A DNA stretch of 64,000 bases from Rhizobium esperanzae (GCF_014197615.1 NZ_JACIFY010000001.1:1-64000), one strand, 5' to 3'; positions 26,322 to 35,155 are shown, counted from the first letter of the stretch. Notes: a model not told the origin generated them from the letters alone. A program made the numbers and translations.

Positions 26322-27647
26322 ATGGCAGATGCCCTCAAAATCGGCATTGCGGGCTTGGGCACCGTTGGCGCCTCGCTAGTCCGCATCATCCAGCAGAAGA
26401 GCAACGAGCTTGCCGTCACCTGCGGGCGCCCGATCACCATCACCGCGGTCTCCGCGCGTGACAGGACGCGGGACCGTGGCGTCGATCTTTCCGCCGTCAC
26501 CTGGTTCGACCGGCCGGAAGAGCTTGCCGAAAAGGGTGATATCGACGTCTTCGTCGAGTTGATGGGGGGCGCCGAAGGCGCGGCCAACACCTCGGTGCGC
26601 GCCGCACTTCAGCGCGGTCTCCATGTGGTGACGGCCAACAAGGCGCTGCTTGCCTATCACGGCGTCGAGCTGGCGACGATTGCCGAGGAGAAGGGCGCGC
26701 TGCTGAATTTCGAGGCGGCGGTCGCCGGCGGCATCCCCGTCATCAAGGCGCTGCGCGAATCGCTGACCGGCAATGCCGTCTCGCGCATCTACGGCATCAT
26801 GAACGGCACCTGCAATTACATCCTGACCAAGATGGAGAAGGAGGGGCTTTCCTTTGCCGAATGCCTCAAAGAAGCGCAGCGGCTGGGTTATGCCGAAGCC
26901 GATCCGGCCTTCGATATCGAGGGCAACGACACGGCCCACAAGCTCGCCATCCTGACGACGCTCGCCTTCGGCAATAAGATCGCGGCCGACGACATCTATC
27001 TCGAAGGCATCACCAACATCTCGATCGAGGATATCCACGCCGCCGCCGAACTCGGTTACCGCATCAAGCTGCTCGGCGTTGCCCAGCGCACCGATACCGG
27101 CATCGAGCAGCGTGTGCACCCGACCATGGTGCCGGTCGATTCGGTCATCGCCCAGGTCGACGGCGTCACCAATGCGGTGGCGATCGAATCCGACGTGCTC
27201 GGCGAACTGTTGATGGTCGGCCCCGGCGCCGGCGGCAACGCGACGGCCTCGTCCGTGCTCGGCGATATCGCCGATATCGCCAAAAGCCAGCCGGGCGCCC
27301 AGCGCGTGCCGGTTCTCGGGCATCCCGCAACGGCGCTGGAGCCCTACCGCAAGGCGCAGATGCAGAGCCACGAGGGCGGCTATTTCATCCGCCTGACCGT
27401 GCTCGACCGCACCGGCGTCTTTGCCAGCGTCGCAACCCGCATGGCCGAAAACAATATCTCGCTGGAATCGATCGTCCAGCGCTCCAAACAGCATCTGGCG
27501 CCGTCGCACCACCAGACGATCATTCTCGTCACGCACGCAACGATGGAAGAGTCGGTCCGCAAGGCGGTCGCCTCGATCAAGTCGGAAGGTTATCTCTTCG
27601 GCGAACCGCAGGTGATTCGCATCGAGCGGCCGAAAGAAGAAGTTTAA
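26322..27647 (+). CDS. hom: homoserine dehydrogenase
   Basis: A 441-residue enzyme that reduces aspartate semialdehyde to homoserine on the way to Thr and Met. An N-terminal Rossmann fold (IGIAGLGTVGASLVRIIQ) is followed by VVTANKALLAYHG, IYGIMNGTCNYILTKM, and the catalytic-region EADPAFDIEGNDTAHKLAI. A C-terminal ACT-type regulatory domain (YFIRLTVLDRTGVFASVATRMAENNISLESI) implies feedback control. It is followed by a strong terminator. Confidence 0.98.
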   Translation: MADALKIGIAGLGTVGASLVRIIQQKSNELAVTCGRPITITAVSARDRTRDRGVDLSAVTWFDRPEELAEKGDIDVFVELMGGAEGAANTSVRAALQRGLHVVTANKALLAYHGVELATIAEEKGALLNFEAAVAGGIPVIKALRESLTGNAVSRIYGIMNGTCNYILTKMEKEGLSFAECLKEAQRLGYAEADPAFDIEGNDTAHKLAILTTLAFGNKIAADDIYLEGITNISIEDIHAAAELGYRIKLLGVAQRTDTGIEQRVHPTMVPVDSVIAQVDGVTNAVAIESDVLGELLMVGPGAGGNATASSVLGDIADIAKSQPGAQRVPVLGHPATALEPYRKAQMQSHEGGYFIRLTVLDRTGVFASVATRMAENNISLESIVQRSKQHLAPSHHQTIILVTHATMEESVRKAVASIKSEGYLFGEPQVIRIERPKEEV

Positions 27648-27670
27648 GTTTTTCCCGCTTGGGGACAATG

Positions 27671-27703
27671 AACCGCCCTGTCTCTGGCAGGGCGGTTTTT
27701 TTG
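27671..27703 (+). terminator. Rho-independent terminator after hom
   Basis: The stem ACCGCCCTG/CAGGGCGGT (27672-27696) with a 7-base loop is followed by seven or more T residues. It ends the aminotransferase-hom transcript. Confidence 0.9.
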
Positions 27704-27804
27704 TTGATCGTGCGGGCTCCCCGTACGGAAGTCTATATTAACAAATACCGAAATATTGATATAAATAAAACCATAGATGGTGAGTCGCCGGCGTGGAGAA
27801 TTTC

Positions 27805-28053
27805 ATGAGCAAGGACAGCCATGCCGGGAAGGGGTATGGCCGCCCGAGCGACGAGCCGCCCAACCCTCCTGATATGCTTGAGCAAATCCTCAAGCCAATG
27901 CACCGTGACATCAGTCATGAGATCCATGACGAGGCTGACGGCGATGAAGACAACCCGGAAGGCCGCAACTGGGCCATTCTGCTGACGCTGTTTTCGTTTC
28001 TGCTGGTGCAGCTTGCCGGTGTTGCCATGCTGATCTGGACAGTATTCTGGTAA
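27805..28053 (+). CDS. small single-pass membrane protein (82 aa)
   Basis: A hydrophilic, Pro- and acidic-rich N-terminus (SHAGKGYGRPSDEPPNPPDM, later DEADGDEDNPEG) precedes one C-terminal membrane helix (WAILLTLFSFLLVQLAGVAMLIWTVFW). The ATG at 27805 follows GGAGA. The preceding 80 bp are AT-rich and may hold the promoter. The family is not recognised. It sits between hom and recJ with its own spacing on both sides. Confidence 0.7.
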   Translation: MSKDSHAGKGYGRPSDEPPNPPDMLEQILKPMHRDISHEIHDEADGDEDNPEGRNWAILLTLFSFLLVQLAGVAMLIWTVFW

Positions 28054-28133
28054 AAATCCGTGTCTGCAAATTCCCCGCTATGTTATCTCCGCTGCTCCTA
28101 TAGAAAGAGCAGATGAAGTCAGCGGAGTGTGGC

Positions 28134-29936
28134 ATGGCAGATCCCGTCGATCCGGTACAGCGCGCCTTTCTCGGCGTGGAGAAATCCGCGCTCGACAATC
28201 GTTGGGTGGCGCGGCTCGACCAGGCCGGGCAGAACCGGGCGCTCGCCATGTCGCAGATCCACGGACTGCCGGATCTGATCGCCCGCGTGCTGGCCGGGCG
28301 CGGCGTGCCGGTGGACGATGCGATCGAATTTCTCGATCCGACCATCCGCAGCCTGATGCCCGATCCCCATAGCCTGACCGATTGCGAAAAGGCGGCGATC
28401 CGTCTGGTGCGGGCGATCGAGCGCGGCGAGAGCGTCGCGATCTTCGGCGACTACGATGTCGACGGTGCGGCCTCCTCGGCGCTGATGTTCCGCTTCCTCA
28501 GCCATTTCGGCGTCAAGGCGACCATTTATATCCCCGACCGCGTCTTCGAAGGTTACGGCCCCAATCCGGCGGCGATCAACCAGTTGATCGACAACGGCGC
28601 GCAACTGATCGTTACCGTCGATTGCGGCTCCACCAGTCACGAGGCGTTGGCGGCGGCTGCCGCGCGCGATATCGATGTTGTCGTCATCGATCACCACCAG
28701 GTGACACACGAGCTGCCGCGCTGTCATGCGCTGGTTAATCCGAACCGTGAGGACGATCTGTCGGGGCAGGGGCATCTTTGCGCCGCCGGCGTCGTCTTCA
28801 TGGTGTTGGTGGCGACGCTGCGCCTGCTGCGCGCGGCCGGCAACAAGCGCATCCTGGCGATCGACCTGTTGCAATGGCTCGACATCGTCGCATTGGCGAC
28901 AGTCTGCGATGTCGTGCCGTTGAAGGGCCTCAACCGCGCCTATGTGGTGAAGGGCCTGGTCGCTGCCCGCCACCAGAGCAATGCCGGGCTTGCGGCACTC
29001 TTCCGCAAGGCTGGGCTTTCAGGCCCGGTGACACCCTATCATTTCGGCTTCCTGATCGGCCCGCGCATCAATGCCGGCGGGCGGATCGGCGACGCGGCTC
29101 TCGGAAGCCGGCTGCTGACGCTCGACGATGCCGGCGAGGCTGAGGTGATCGCCCAGCGCCTCGACGAACTCAACCGCGAACGCCAGGCAATGGAGGCCGT
29201 CATGCTGCAGGAGGCGGAAGCCGAGGCGCTCGCCGAATATGGCGACGGCGAGGGCGCCTCCGTCATCGTGACCGCCCATGAGAAATGGCATCCCGGCATC
29301 GTCGGGCTGATCGCGGCGCGGCTGAAGGAGAAGTTCAAACGGCCGGCCTTCGCGATCGCCTTCGATGCCTCCGGCCGCGGCACCGGCTCGGGCCGCTCGA
29401 TCAACGGCTTCGACATGGGCAGGATGGTGCGCGCCGCCGTCGACGAGGGGCTGCTCGTCAAGGGCGGCGGCCACGCCATGGCCGCTGGGCTGACCGTCGA
29501 GCGCGCCGATCTCGGCAGGCTGAGGACCTTCTTCACGGAAAAGTCGGCGAAGACTGTGGCGAACCTCGTCGCCAACGAGACCTTGAAGATCGACGGGGCG
29601 ATCGGCGCCAGCGGCGCTACGCTCGAACTCATCGATCGCCTGGAGGCGGCTGGCCCTTATGGCTCCGGCCATTCGCAACCGCTCTTTGCCGTGCCGGCCC
29701 ATCGTGTGCGCGACGCGCGCCTCGTCGGCGAGAAGCATGTGAAGGTGACGATGGAGGCAATGGATGGATCGCGGCTCGACGGCATCGCCTTCCGCGCCGC
29801 CGATACGGCGCTCGGCAACCTGCTGCTCAATTCGCGCGGCGCGAGCCTGCATGTCGCAGGTTCGCTCGGCGCCGAGCATTACCAAGGTGCGCGCCGCATC
29901 CAGCTGCGCGTCTGCGATGCAGCGCCGGCAAAATAG
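28134..29936 (+). CDS. recJ: single-stranded-DNA-specific exonuclease RecJ
   Basis: A 600-residue 5'-3' exonuclease acting in recombination and mismatch repair. DHH-superfamily motifs are FGDYDVDGAASSALM (motif I), VDCGSTSHEAL, VIDHHQVTHELP (the DHH motif), and the DHHA1 part with GPRINAGGRIGDAALGSRLL and KGGGHAMAAG. The OB-fold domain follows. Length is normal. It has its own ribosome site (CGGAG) before the ATG. Confidence 0.96.
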   Translation: MADPVDPVQRAFLGVEKSALDNRWVARLDQAGQNRALAMSQIHGLPDLIARVLAGRGVPVDDAIEFLDPTIRSLMPDPHSLTDCEKAAIRLVRAIERGESVAIFGDYDVDGAASSALMFRFLSHFGVKATIYIPDRVFEGYGPNPAAINQLIDNGAQLIVTVDCGSTSHEALAAAAARDIDVVVIDHHQVTHELPRCHALVNPNREDDLSGQGHLCAAGVVFMVLVATLRLLRAAGNKRILAIDLLQWLDIVALATVCDVVPLKGLNRAYVVKGLVAARHQSNAGLAALFRKAGLSGPVTPYHFGFLIGPRINAGGRIGDAALGSRLLTLDDAGEAEVIAQRLDELNRERQAMEAVMLQEAEAEALAEYGDGEGASVIVTAHEKWHPGIVGLIAARLKEKFKRPAFAIAFDASGRGTGSGRSINGFDMGRMVRAAVDEGLLVKGGGHAMAAGLTVERADLGRLRTFFTEKSAKTVANLVANETLKIDGAIGASGATLELIDRLEAAGPYGSGHSQPLFAVPAHRVRDARLVGEKHVKVTMEAMDGSRLDGIAFRAADTALGNLLLNSRGASLHVAGSLGAEHYQGARRIQLRVCDAAPAK

Positions 29937-29982
29937 CACGGTCGCACAGGCGCTCGAAATACATGGAACTGAGAGAGAGAAG

Positions 29983-30057
29983 TGGCACGCCCTAGGGGAG
30001 TCGAACCCCTCTTCCCAGAATGAAAATCTGGTGTCCTAACCGATAGACGAAGGGCGC
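29983..30057 (-). tRNA. tRNA-Glu (TTC), copy 1
   Basis: A 75-nt tRNA on the minus strand with CCA encoded. The anticodon loop TTTTCAT between CCAGA and TCTGG gives anticodon TTC. The acceptor stem is GCGCCCT/AGGGCGT with discriminator G. It is identical over its whole length to the copy at 30892-30966, including the upstream promoter. Confidence 0.97.
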
Positions 30058-30075
30058 TTCCTTCGTGGTGGCGCC

Positions 30076-30104
30076 CTTATAGTCAGCACCTTCGAAAGCC
30101 GCAA
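30076..30104 (-). promoter_or_regulatory. promoter of tRNA-Glu copy 1
   Basis: Minus strand: TTGCGG (30104-30099), 17-base spacer, TATAAG (30081-30076). The same arrangement lies before copy 3. Confidence 0.7.
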
Positions 30105-30414
30105 GCGCCAAGACGCGAAAAAATCATCGTTTTCGCCGATTTTTTTCGGCTGTGGAAAACAGTGCCGCCGCGGCAAGGGGAAGTCGGAGAAGGAGCGGCG
30201 TTGGGGATGGCTTCGACCTGATCACATACTAGGCGAAGGTGTCGGGCCGCGCGGAGCGTCGCTTGGGAGCAGACCGAATACTTTCCCCCGCACGACCCAA
30301 CTCTGCAATAGGGTGGACCGCCAGGTGGAAAGGCATACGCGATCCGAAATACGCCCTCTCTCCTGCGATCCAATGGACTAACCTTGCTGTGCTCCTGCGG
30401 TTCCCGTACGTTGC

Positions 30415-30441
30415 CGGAAAAAAGCCCCGCCTAGGCGGGGC
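30415..30441 (-). terminator. Rho-independent terminator (minus strand)
   Basis: GCCCCGCC-TA-GGCGGGGC is followed on the minus strand by TTTTTT. It lies about 300 bp downstream of tRNA-Glu copy 2 and probably ends that transcript. Confidence 0.85.
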
Positions 30442-30734
30442 AAGTCTTGACAAAGACGGATCGCACAGGAGGAACACCCGTGCTTTCCTACTGATATAAC
30501 GAGATGCGATCGGTAAGGTTCCGGGCACAGTCTCGTATTGAGGGTCAGCACCAGTCGTTAAACCGCTTAGGGCTCAAGCTTCGAGCGAATCCCTCGAAGC
30601 AGCTTCTTCCGGATCTCTGTCCCGTTCGATTTGGACGAGCGGCCGATGCGTTTGTGTCTTGTCCACCGCGCCGCTGAACCGCAATCCATGATTTCAGCGA
30701 GGCTTTTCTCTAAGAGTATGATTTTGGGATATTT

Positions 30735-30809
30735 TGGTACGCCCTAGGGGAGTCGAACCCCTCTTTACAGAATGAGAATCTGTCGTCCTAACCGATAGAC
30801 GAAGGGCGC
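30735..30809 (-). tRNA. tRNA-Glu (CTC)
   Basis: A 75-nt tRNA. The anticodon loop TTCTCAT between ACAGA and TCTGT gives anticodon CTC. The acceptor stem and T arm match the flanking TTC copies; the anticodon stem and discriminator base (A) differ. CCA is encoded. Confidence 0.96.
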
Positions 30810-30823
30810 AGGCCAACTTCGTT

Positions 30824-30852
30824 AAAATAGGAAAGCGCTGTGACATCTGCAA
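30824..30852 (-). promoter_or_regulatory. promoter of tRNA-Glu (CTC)
   Basis: Minus strand: TTGCAG (30852-30847), 17-base spacer, TATTTT (30829-30824). It differs from the promoters of the two TTC copies. Confidence 0.65.
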
Positions 30853-30891
30853 GCAGATCACGAACTGCTTTGACAGTTGAGAGAGAAGAAG

Positions 30892-30966
30892 TGGCACGCC
30901 CTAGGGGAGTCGAACCCCTCTTCCCAGAATGAAAATCTGGTGTCCTAACCGATAGACGAAGGGCGC
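30892..30966 (-). tRNA. tRNA-Glu (TTC), copy 2 of identical pair
   Basis: Identical to 29983-30057, with anticodon TTC and encoded CCA. The flanks GAGAGA...GTGG and the following 50 bases are also shared with the other copy, marking a segmental duplication 909 bp apart. Confidence 0.97.
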
Positions 30967-30984
30967 TTCCTTCGTGGTGGCGCC

Positions 30985-31013
30985 CTTATAGTCAGCACCT
31001 TCGAAAGCCGCAA
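30985..31013 (-). promoter_or_regulatory. promoter of the second tRNA-Glu (TTC)
   Basis: Minus strand: TTGCGG (31013-31008), 17-base spacer, TATAAG (30990-30985), identical to the one at 30076-30104. Confidence 0.7.
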
Positions 31014-31164
31014 GCGGCAAATTCGATTTTTTGCAAAAAAATGACAGATATTTCGGCTGGTGTATTTGGGAGGATTAGGTTAGCCGAATCAACGGTTTGC
31101 GAGAATTATCGCAAACCAGTGGGGTAGAGCTGACGTAACGTTATGCCGATCCGTGCTTGCGAGA

Positions 31165-32232
31165 TCAGATGGCTCTTGCGGTCGTTATCGGCGCACGTTT
31201 GCCGCCGCAACCCCAGTTCCAGTCACGGCTTTTGCCGGTATCGAGATGGACCGAATCCGTGTGGCAATAGGTGCCGACGCCGCCGCGGTTCGGCAGCGAG
31301 CGGATATAGGCGGCGATATCCCATTTTGTGACGCCGTCGATCTGGATGTCGGCCGCCTCGCAGCTCTTGTGCATCGATTCGTCGGCTCCGCCGACCTGGC
31401 GGTTATGCTCTTCGTCGCGGTAGCCTGACGTGACGATAACAGGCCGGCCGAAATGGTTTTCGACCGTCTTGATCACGTTCAGCAGGTCCGGCTTGAAGCA
31501 GCCGACCTCGACCTTGTCGTTCTGAAGATGCAGCCCGTTCGGCGCAATACGCGTCATGCCGGGCAGGGATGCCTTCTGCAGCAGGCCGGAGAGGCTGCCG
31601 AGCAGGTTCTGCTTCGGGGCGCTGTAGAGTGCGTTGACAGTCGAAGTCGGAATACTGTTGGTCGCAAGCGACGCCGTCTGAACCGGCGCAAGCTGTGTGC
31701 TGCCATTTTGCGAGGATTGCTGCGGCAGCACAGGCTCCGCCGGCTGTGCCGATGTGGGCTGTTGGCTGTAGACGCTGCTTCTTGCGGGCGCCACACCTTC
31801 CACCGGCGCATAGGCCTGCGGTTGGATGACGGTGGATGTGCTGTTGTTCTGCGGCCCCGGCTGGTGATCGGAAAAGATGCTCATCGCCTGCGCATTGATC
31901 CGGGTCGACTGCATGACGAGCCCGCCGATATTGGCAGGCGCCGATGCTGCCGGATTGGCGGGCGGGACAGCGGCATTCGGATCCGCCGCCACGGCCTGAG
32001 GTGCTGCTTGAGCGCCGGAGACATTGACGAGCCGCGGATCCGTATAGACCGAACGCGGGGCAGGGCTTGCCGGTGCAGCCGCGGCAAGCTCAGGGGCAGC
32101 GGCTTGGGCCGCCGGAACGGCGGCAGCGGAATCGAGCGCCTTCTTGTCCGACGCGCAGCCGGACAGCGCCAGCACCGAGGTGGCGATCAGCAAAGCGCCC
32201 GTCACGGGCATCCGCATCTGCATGTTGGGCAA
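31165..32232 (-). CDS. M15-type (YcbK-like) peptidase lipoprotein
   Basis: A 355-residue envelope protein with a lipoprotein signal (TGALLIATSVLALSGC), a long Ala/Pro/Gln-rich linker (about residues 30-220) and a C-terminal Peptidase_M15_3 domain. The domain shows VIVTSGYRDEEHNRQVGGADESMHKSCEAADIQI with the zinc His and Asp, and THDSVHLD-like TDSVHLDTG with the second His. Relatives cleave peptidoglycan cross-links. A TTG at 32232 has GGAGA at good distance; ATG 32223 is the alternative. Confidence 0.88.
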   Translation of the reverse strand: MPNMQMRMPVTGALLIATSVLALSGCASDKKALDSAAAVPAAQAAAPELAAAAPASPAPRSVYTDPRLVNVSGAQAAPQAVAADPNAAVPPANPAASAPANIGGLVMQSTRINAQAMSIFSDHQPGPQNNSTSTVIQPQAYAPVEGVAPARSSVYSQQPTSAQPAEPVLPQQSSQNGSTQLAPVQTASLATNSIPTSTVNALYSAPKQNLLGSLSGLLQKASLPGMTRIAPNGLHLQNDKVEVGCFKPDLLNVIKTVENHFGRPVIVTSGYRDEEHNRQVGGADESMHKSCEAADIQIDGVTKWDIAAYIRSLPNRGGVGTYCHTDSVHLDTGKSRDWNWGCGGKRAPITTARAI

Positions 32233-32397
32233 GCGACAGTCTCCGGTGGATGCGGAACAGGGGCGAAAAACGCCATCCTCCGCTTCGAGTCACCGGGAGA
32301 TTGCCTGCGGGGCCGGATCGCGGCAAGCGCCAAGGCGCCGGCCGGACCCGAAATCGAAAAAGCCGCAAGCCTCGCAAAAGCCTTGCGGAAAAAAGCC

Positions 32398-32838
32398 TTA
32401 CCAGGCGCCGGTATTGCCCATCGAGGCCCAGGGCTCGGCGGCCGGAAGCGGGCTGCCCTTCTGCAGGATTTCGATCGAAATGCCGTCGGGCGAGCGCACG
32501 AAGGCCATGTTCCCGTCGCGCGGCGGCCGGTTGATGGTGATGCCGTTATCCATCAGATGCTGGCAGGTTGCGTAGATATCGTCGACCTCATAGGCGAGGT
32601 GGCCGAAATTGCGTCCTCCGCTATAATCTTCCGTGTCCCAGTTATAGGTAAGTTCGAGGCAGGGAGCCTTTTCGCTGCGCGCACGGTCGAGATCGTCGCG
32701 GGCGGCCAGGAAAACCAGGGTGAATCGGCCCTTCTCGTTTTCGTGGCGGCGGATCTCCTCCAGCCCGAACAGGGTGGTGTAAAAGGCGAGCGAGACGTCC
32801 AGGTCTTTGACGCGAACCATTGTATGAAGATAACGCAT
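32398..32838 (-). CDS. gloA: lactoylglutathione lyase (glyoxalase I)
   Basis: A 146-residue enzyme that isomerises the methylglyoxal-glutathione hemithioacetal to lactoylglutathione. Features are MRYLHTMVRVKDLDVSLAFYTTLFGL with the metal His, APCLELTYNWDTEDYSGGRNFGHLAYEVDDIY with Glu and His ligands, and SPDGISIEILQKG with the last Glu. The ATG at 32838 has AAAGGAG 8 bases upstream. Confidence 0.95.
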   Translation of the reverse strand: MRYLHTMVRVKDLDVSLAFYTTLFGLEEIRRHENEKGRFTLVFLAARDDLDRARSEKAPCLELTYNWDTEDYSGGRNFGHLAYEVDDIYATCQHLMDNGITINRPPRDGNMAFVRSPDGISIEILQKGSPLPAAEPWASMGNTGAW

Positions 32839-32967
32839 TCTATTTACTCCTTTATTGGGGCTAGCTTTTTTCGGCGATGCGAGGTCAGCTTCGGGCAAGT
32901 CATCTTTATAAAATGTGCAGCTGGGAATAACCGAAAACTAGGACTTGCGCTTATCCGTTACCAAGAT

Positions 32968-32996
32968 GTTAATCTTGATTTCAAGAATCAGTTAAC
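32968..32996. promoter_or_regulatory. nested inverted repeat upstream of the cold-shock gene
   Basis: A perfect TCTTGA-TT-TCAAGA core (32973-32986) is flanked by GTTAA on the left and TTAAC on the right (32968-32996). It is placed about 40 bp before the cold-shock gene start, and is a candidate operator. Confidence 0.4.
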
Positions 32997-33033
32997 CGTA
33001 ACAGTGTGACGCGTATTCGAGGGGCTGGCGACA

Positions 33034-33612
33034 ATGGCTGATAGGATTTCATCGAACGAATACTCCGATCTTGACGAGCTATCGGCGGAGGCGGTCGATC
33101 TTGTGGAAATCACCGGCGTCGTCAAGTGGTTCGACGTAGCCAAGGGTTTCGGCTTCATCGTGCCAGACAATGGCATGCAGGATGTTCTCCTGCATGTGAC
33201 CTGCCTGCGCCGCGACGGTTACCAGACGATCCTGGAGGGAACCCGCATCGTCGCCCTCATTCAGCGCCGCGAACGCGGCTACCAGGCTTTCAAGATCCTC
33301 TCGATGGACCAGTCGACGGCGGTTCATCCCTCGCAGATGCCGCCGGTGCGCACCCATGTGCAGGTCACCGCGACGAGCGGGCTCGAGCGGGCGCTCGTCA
33401 AGTGGTTCAACCGTACCAAGGGCTTCGGCTTCCTGACGCGCGGCGAGGGCACCGAAGACATCTTCGTGCACATGGAAACGCTCCGCCGGTTCGGCTTGAC
33501 GGAACTGCGCCCCGGCCAGGTCGTGCTCGTCCGCTTCGGCGACGGTGAGAAGGGCCTGATGGCCGCGGAGATCCATCCCGATGTTCCGAGCCCGGCCAGC
33601 CGGTCGCACTGA
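33034..33612 (+). CDS. double cold-shock-domain protein
   Basis: A 192-residue protein with two cold-shock domains. CSD1 (residues about 27-90) shows [29 protein letters not shown] and CSD2 (about 123-185) shows [29 protein letters not shown]. The RNP1 KGFGF cores are intact in both. Such proteins bind single-stranded RNA or DNA and act as RNA chaperones; two-domain forms are common in Alphaproteobacteria. GAGGGG precedes the ATG. The DUF192 gene begins 1 bp after its stop, so the two are co-transcribed. Confidence 0.95.
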   Translation: MADRISSNEYSDLDELSAEAVDLVEITGVVKWFDVAKGFGFIVPDNGMQDVLLHVTCLRRDGYQTILEGTRIVALIQRRERGYQAFKILSMDQSTAVHPSQMPPVRTHVQVTATSGLERALVKWFNRTKGFGFLTRGEGTEDIFVHMETLRRFGLTELRPGQVVLVRFGDGEKGLMAAEIHPDVPSPASRSH

Positions 33613-33613
33613 T

Positions 33614-34105
33614 ATGCGCGGCCCAATCCTGTTTCATGCGATCAGAAGCGCCATCCTGGCGCTTTTTTTCATGGTCGCCCTGCCGGCTCTGGCCGAAGAG
33701 CAGATGCGCTTCGACAAGGAGCCGCTGCTCGTCCAGACCGCCGCGGGCAAGGTGCTGCATTTCACCGTCGAGATCGCCTCGACTCCCGATCAGCGCGCCC
33801 ACGGACTGATGTTTCGCAAAGTGATGGCCGATGATGCCGGCATGATCTTCGATTTCGACGAGCCGCGGCGCGTCACCATGTGGATGGAAAACACCATCCT
33901 GCCACTCGACATGCTTTTTGCCGACGATACCGGCACGATCCGCCACATCAAGGAAAACGCAACGCCCTATTCGCGCGACATCATCGATTCGATGAGCCCG
34001 GTGAAATACGTCGTCGAACTGAGTGCCGGCATCGTCGCCAAACTTGGAATCAAACCGGGCGACAGGATCGTCAGCGCCACGACGACGAAGAAGAAGACGA
34101 AGTGA
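33614..34105 (+). CDS. DUF192 secreted protein
   Basis: A 163-residue protein with a signal peptide (AILALFFMVALPALA) and the DUF192 core: VEIASTPDQRAHGLMFRKVMADDAGMIFDF, MWMENTILPLDMLF and SPVKYVVELSAGIVAKLGIKPGD. The family is small, exported in many bacteria, and of unknown function. The ATG at 33614 follows the cold-shock gene almost directly. Confidence 0.9.
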   Translation: MRGPILFHAIRSAILALFFMVALPALAEEQMRFDKEPLLVQTAAGKVLHFTVEIASTPDQRAHGLMFRKVMADDAGMIFDFDEPRRVTMWMENTILPLDMLFADDTGTIRHIKENATPYSRDIIDSMSPVKYVVELSAGIVAKLGIKPGDRIVSATTTKKKTK

Positions 34106-34174
34106 CCGCACGCATGCCCGGACAATGCGGGCCGTGAGCGGTTGCCGAAGCTTCAAGAATATCGGGATATTGAA

Positions 34175-34251
<77 letters not shown>

Positions 34252-34410
34252 TGCCGTGGGCGGGGAGATACACGGTTCACTTCGCCGTCGCAACCCATAA
34301 ATCCAGCTCAGGCGGAAGATTCCCGCCTGATATTTGGACGCATAGCGAAAAATCGAGGTGGGCCGCCGGTCTGCCCCTGCAGGACGACTGGACCTCAGGA
34401 GAAGGCTGCC

Positions 34411-34524
34411 TCAGCCGTGTTCGAGCAGGCCGATATATTGGGCGTAGCTGATGGCAACGTAGAAGAATGCCGTGATGACAGCGCCTATCACAATGGCATT
34501 GAACTCCGCCGAACGTCTCATCAT
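34411..34524 (-). CDS. small membrane protein (37 aa)
   Basis: The minus strand encodes [20 protein letters not shown] then [17 protein letters not shown] and a stop. It has one hydrophobic helix with a basic N-terminus. It is too short for standard gene finders. No strong ribosome site is visible, so it is only a candidate; the clean transmembrane pattern supports it. Confidence 0.5.
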   Translation of the reverse strand: MMRRSAEFNAIVIGAVITAFFYVAISYAQYIGLLEHG

Positions 34525-34849
34525 GAGTGCAAATCCACTGAAATTAGATGAGCCGTAAACTAGTGCCGAGGGCTGGCCGCGGCAATCTGGTTGTTATCAC
34601 AACATGAGACAAGCGGTAATAATCGCGCAACCGCCTGTCCGGCTGTATCCATGTTCGGCGGCATCACCGCGTCATCGCGATGCGATCGACAGTGCGTCGT
34701 GCGCCGCCTTTTTTCTTGAAAAGCCAAGGATTCGCGGATAAGCAAAATTCATCTCTTCGTGCTATCTCAGCGACGAAGCAAAGCCCCGGCAACGGGGATT
34801 GAGACCTTGAAAGGCGGGCGCTGCCCGCATAGTCGGAGACGTCGCAGTC
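34525..34849. other. intergenic region before the NDUFS4-like gene
   Basis: About 325 bp. The last part has a short hairpin CCCCGGCAACGGGG (34784-34797) and a second GC-rich stem (GCGGGCGCTGCCCGC, 34817-34831) inside the probable mRNA leader of the next gene. No gene is seen. Confidence 0.4.
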
Positions 34850-35155
34850 ATGTCTGCCAAGATCTATCGTCCAGCCAAGACCGCCATGCAGTCCGGCAAG
34901 GCCAAAACCCATCTCTGGGTGCTCGAATTCGATCAGGAGTCGCCGCGCAAGATCGATCCGATGATGGGCTACACCTCTTCCGGCGATACGCGCCAGCAGG
35001 TGAAGCTCACCTTCGAAACGCAGGAACTGGCCGAAGCCTATGCCCAGCGCAATGGCATCGAATATCGCGTCATCGCGCCCAAGGATCCGGTCCGTCAGGT
35101 TGTCGCCTACCCGGATAATTTCCGCTATACCCGTACACAGCCCTGGACGCATTGA
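34850..35155 (+). CDS. complex I accessory subunit, NDUFS4 family (ETC complex I subunit)
   Basis: A 101-residue homologue of mitochondrial NDUFS4 (18 kDa subunit). Seen are AKIYRPAKTAMQSGKAKTHLWVLEFD, the PMMGYTSSGDTRQQVKLTF core, and the C-terminal DNFRYTRTQPWTH. Alphaproteobacterial complex I carries this subunit at the base of the peripheral arm. It stands alone here between tRNA genes, far from nuo genes. Confidence 0.95.
   Translation: MSAKIYRPAKTAMQSGKAKTHLWVLEFDQESPRKIDPMMGYTSSGDTRQQVKLTFETQELAEAYAQRNGIEYRVIAPKDPVRQVVAYPDNFRYTRTQPWTH

Larger units (their letters stand above)
30058..30734. other. tRNA-Glu spacer region without a clear gene
   Basis: About 680 bp between tRNA-Glu copies 1 and 2. 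It includes the copy 1 promoter and a minus-strand terminator at 30415-30441. Short open frames exist (for example 30239-30499 plus), but their residues (Arg-rich, no ribosome site) do not look coding. A minus-strand transcript from tRNA-Glu copy 2 could end at the terminator, leaving a trailer of about 300 nt. Confidence 0.5.

Noticed and set aside
30466..30494. Tiny reading frame after AGGAGGA (GTG CTT TCC TAC TGA)
   Set aside because: Four sense codons only; the ribosome-like site is probably chance within the tRNA spacer.
30239..30499. An 86-codon frame in the tRNA-Glu spacer
   Set aside because: No ribosome site, atypical composition, and it spans a strong minus-strand terminator.
34782..34806. 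Sequence GGCAACGGGGATTGAGAC resembling the end of some CRISPR repeats
   Set aside because: It occurs once, with no spacer-repeat periodicity and no cas genes in the window; it is a short leader hairpin.
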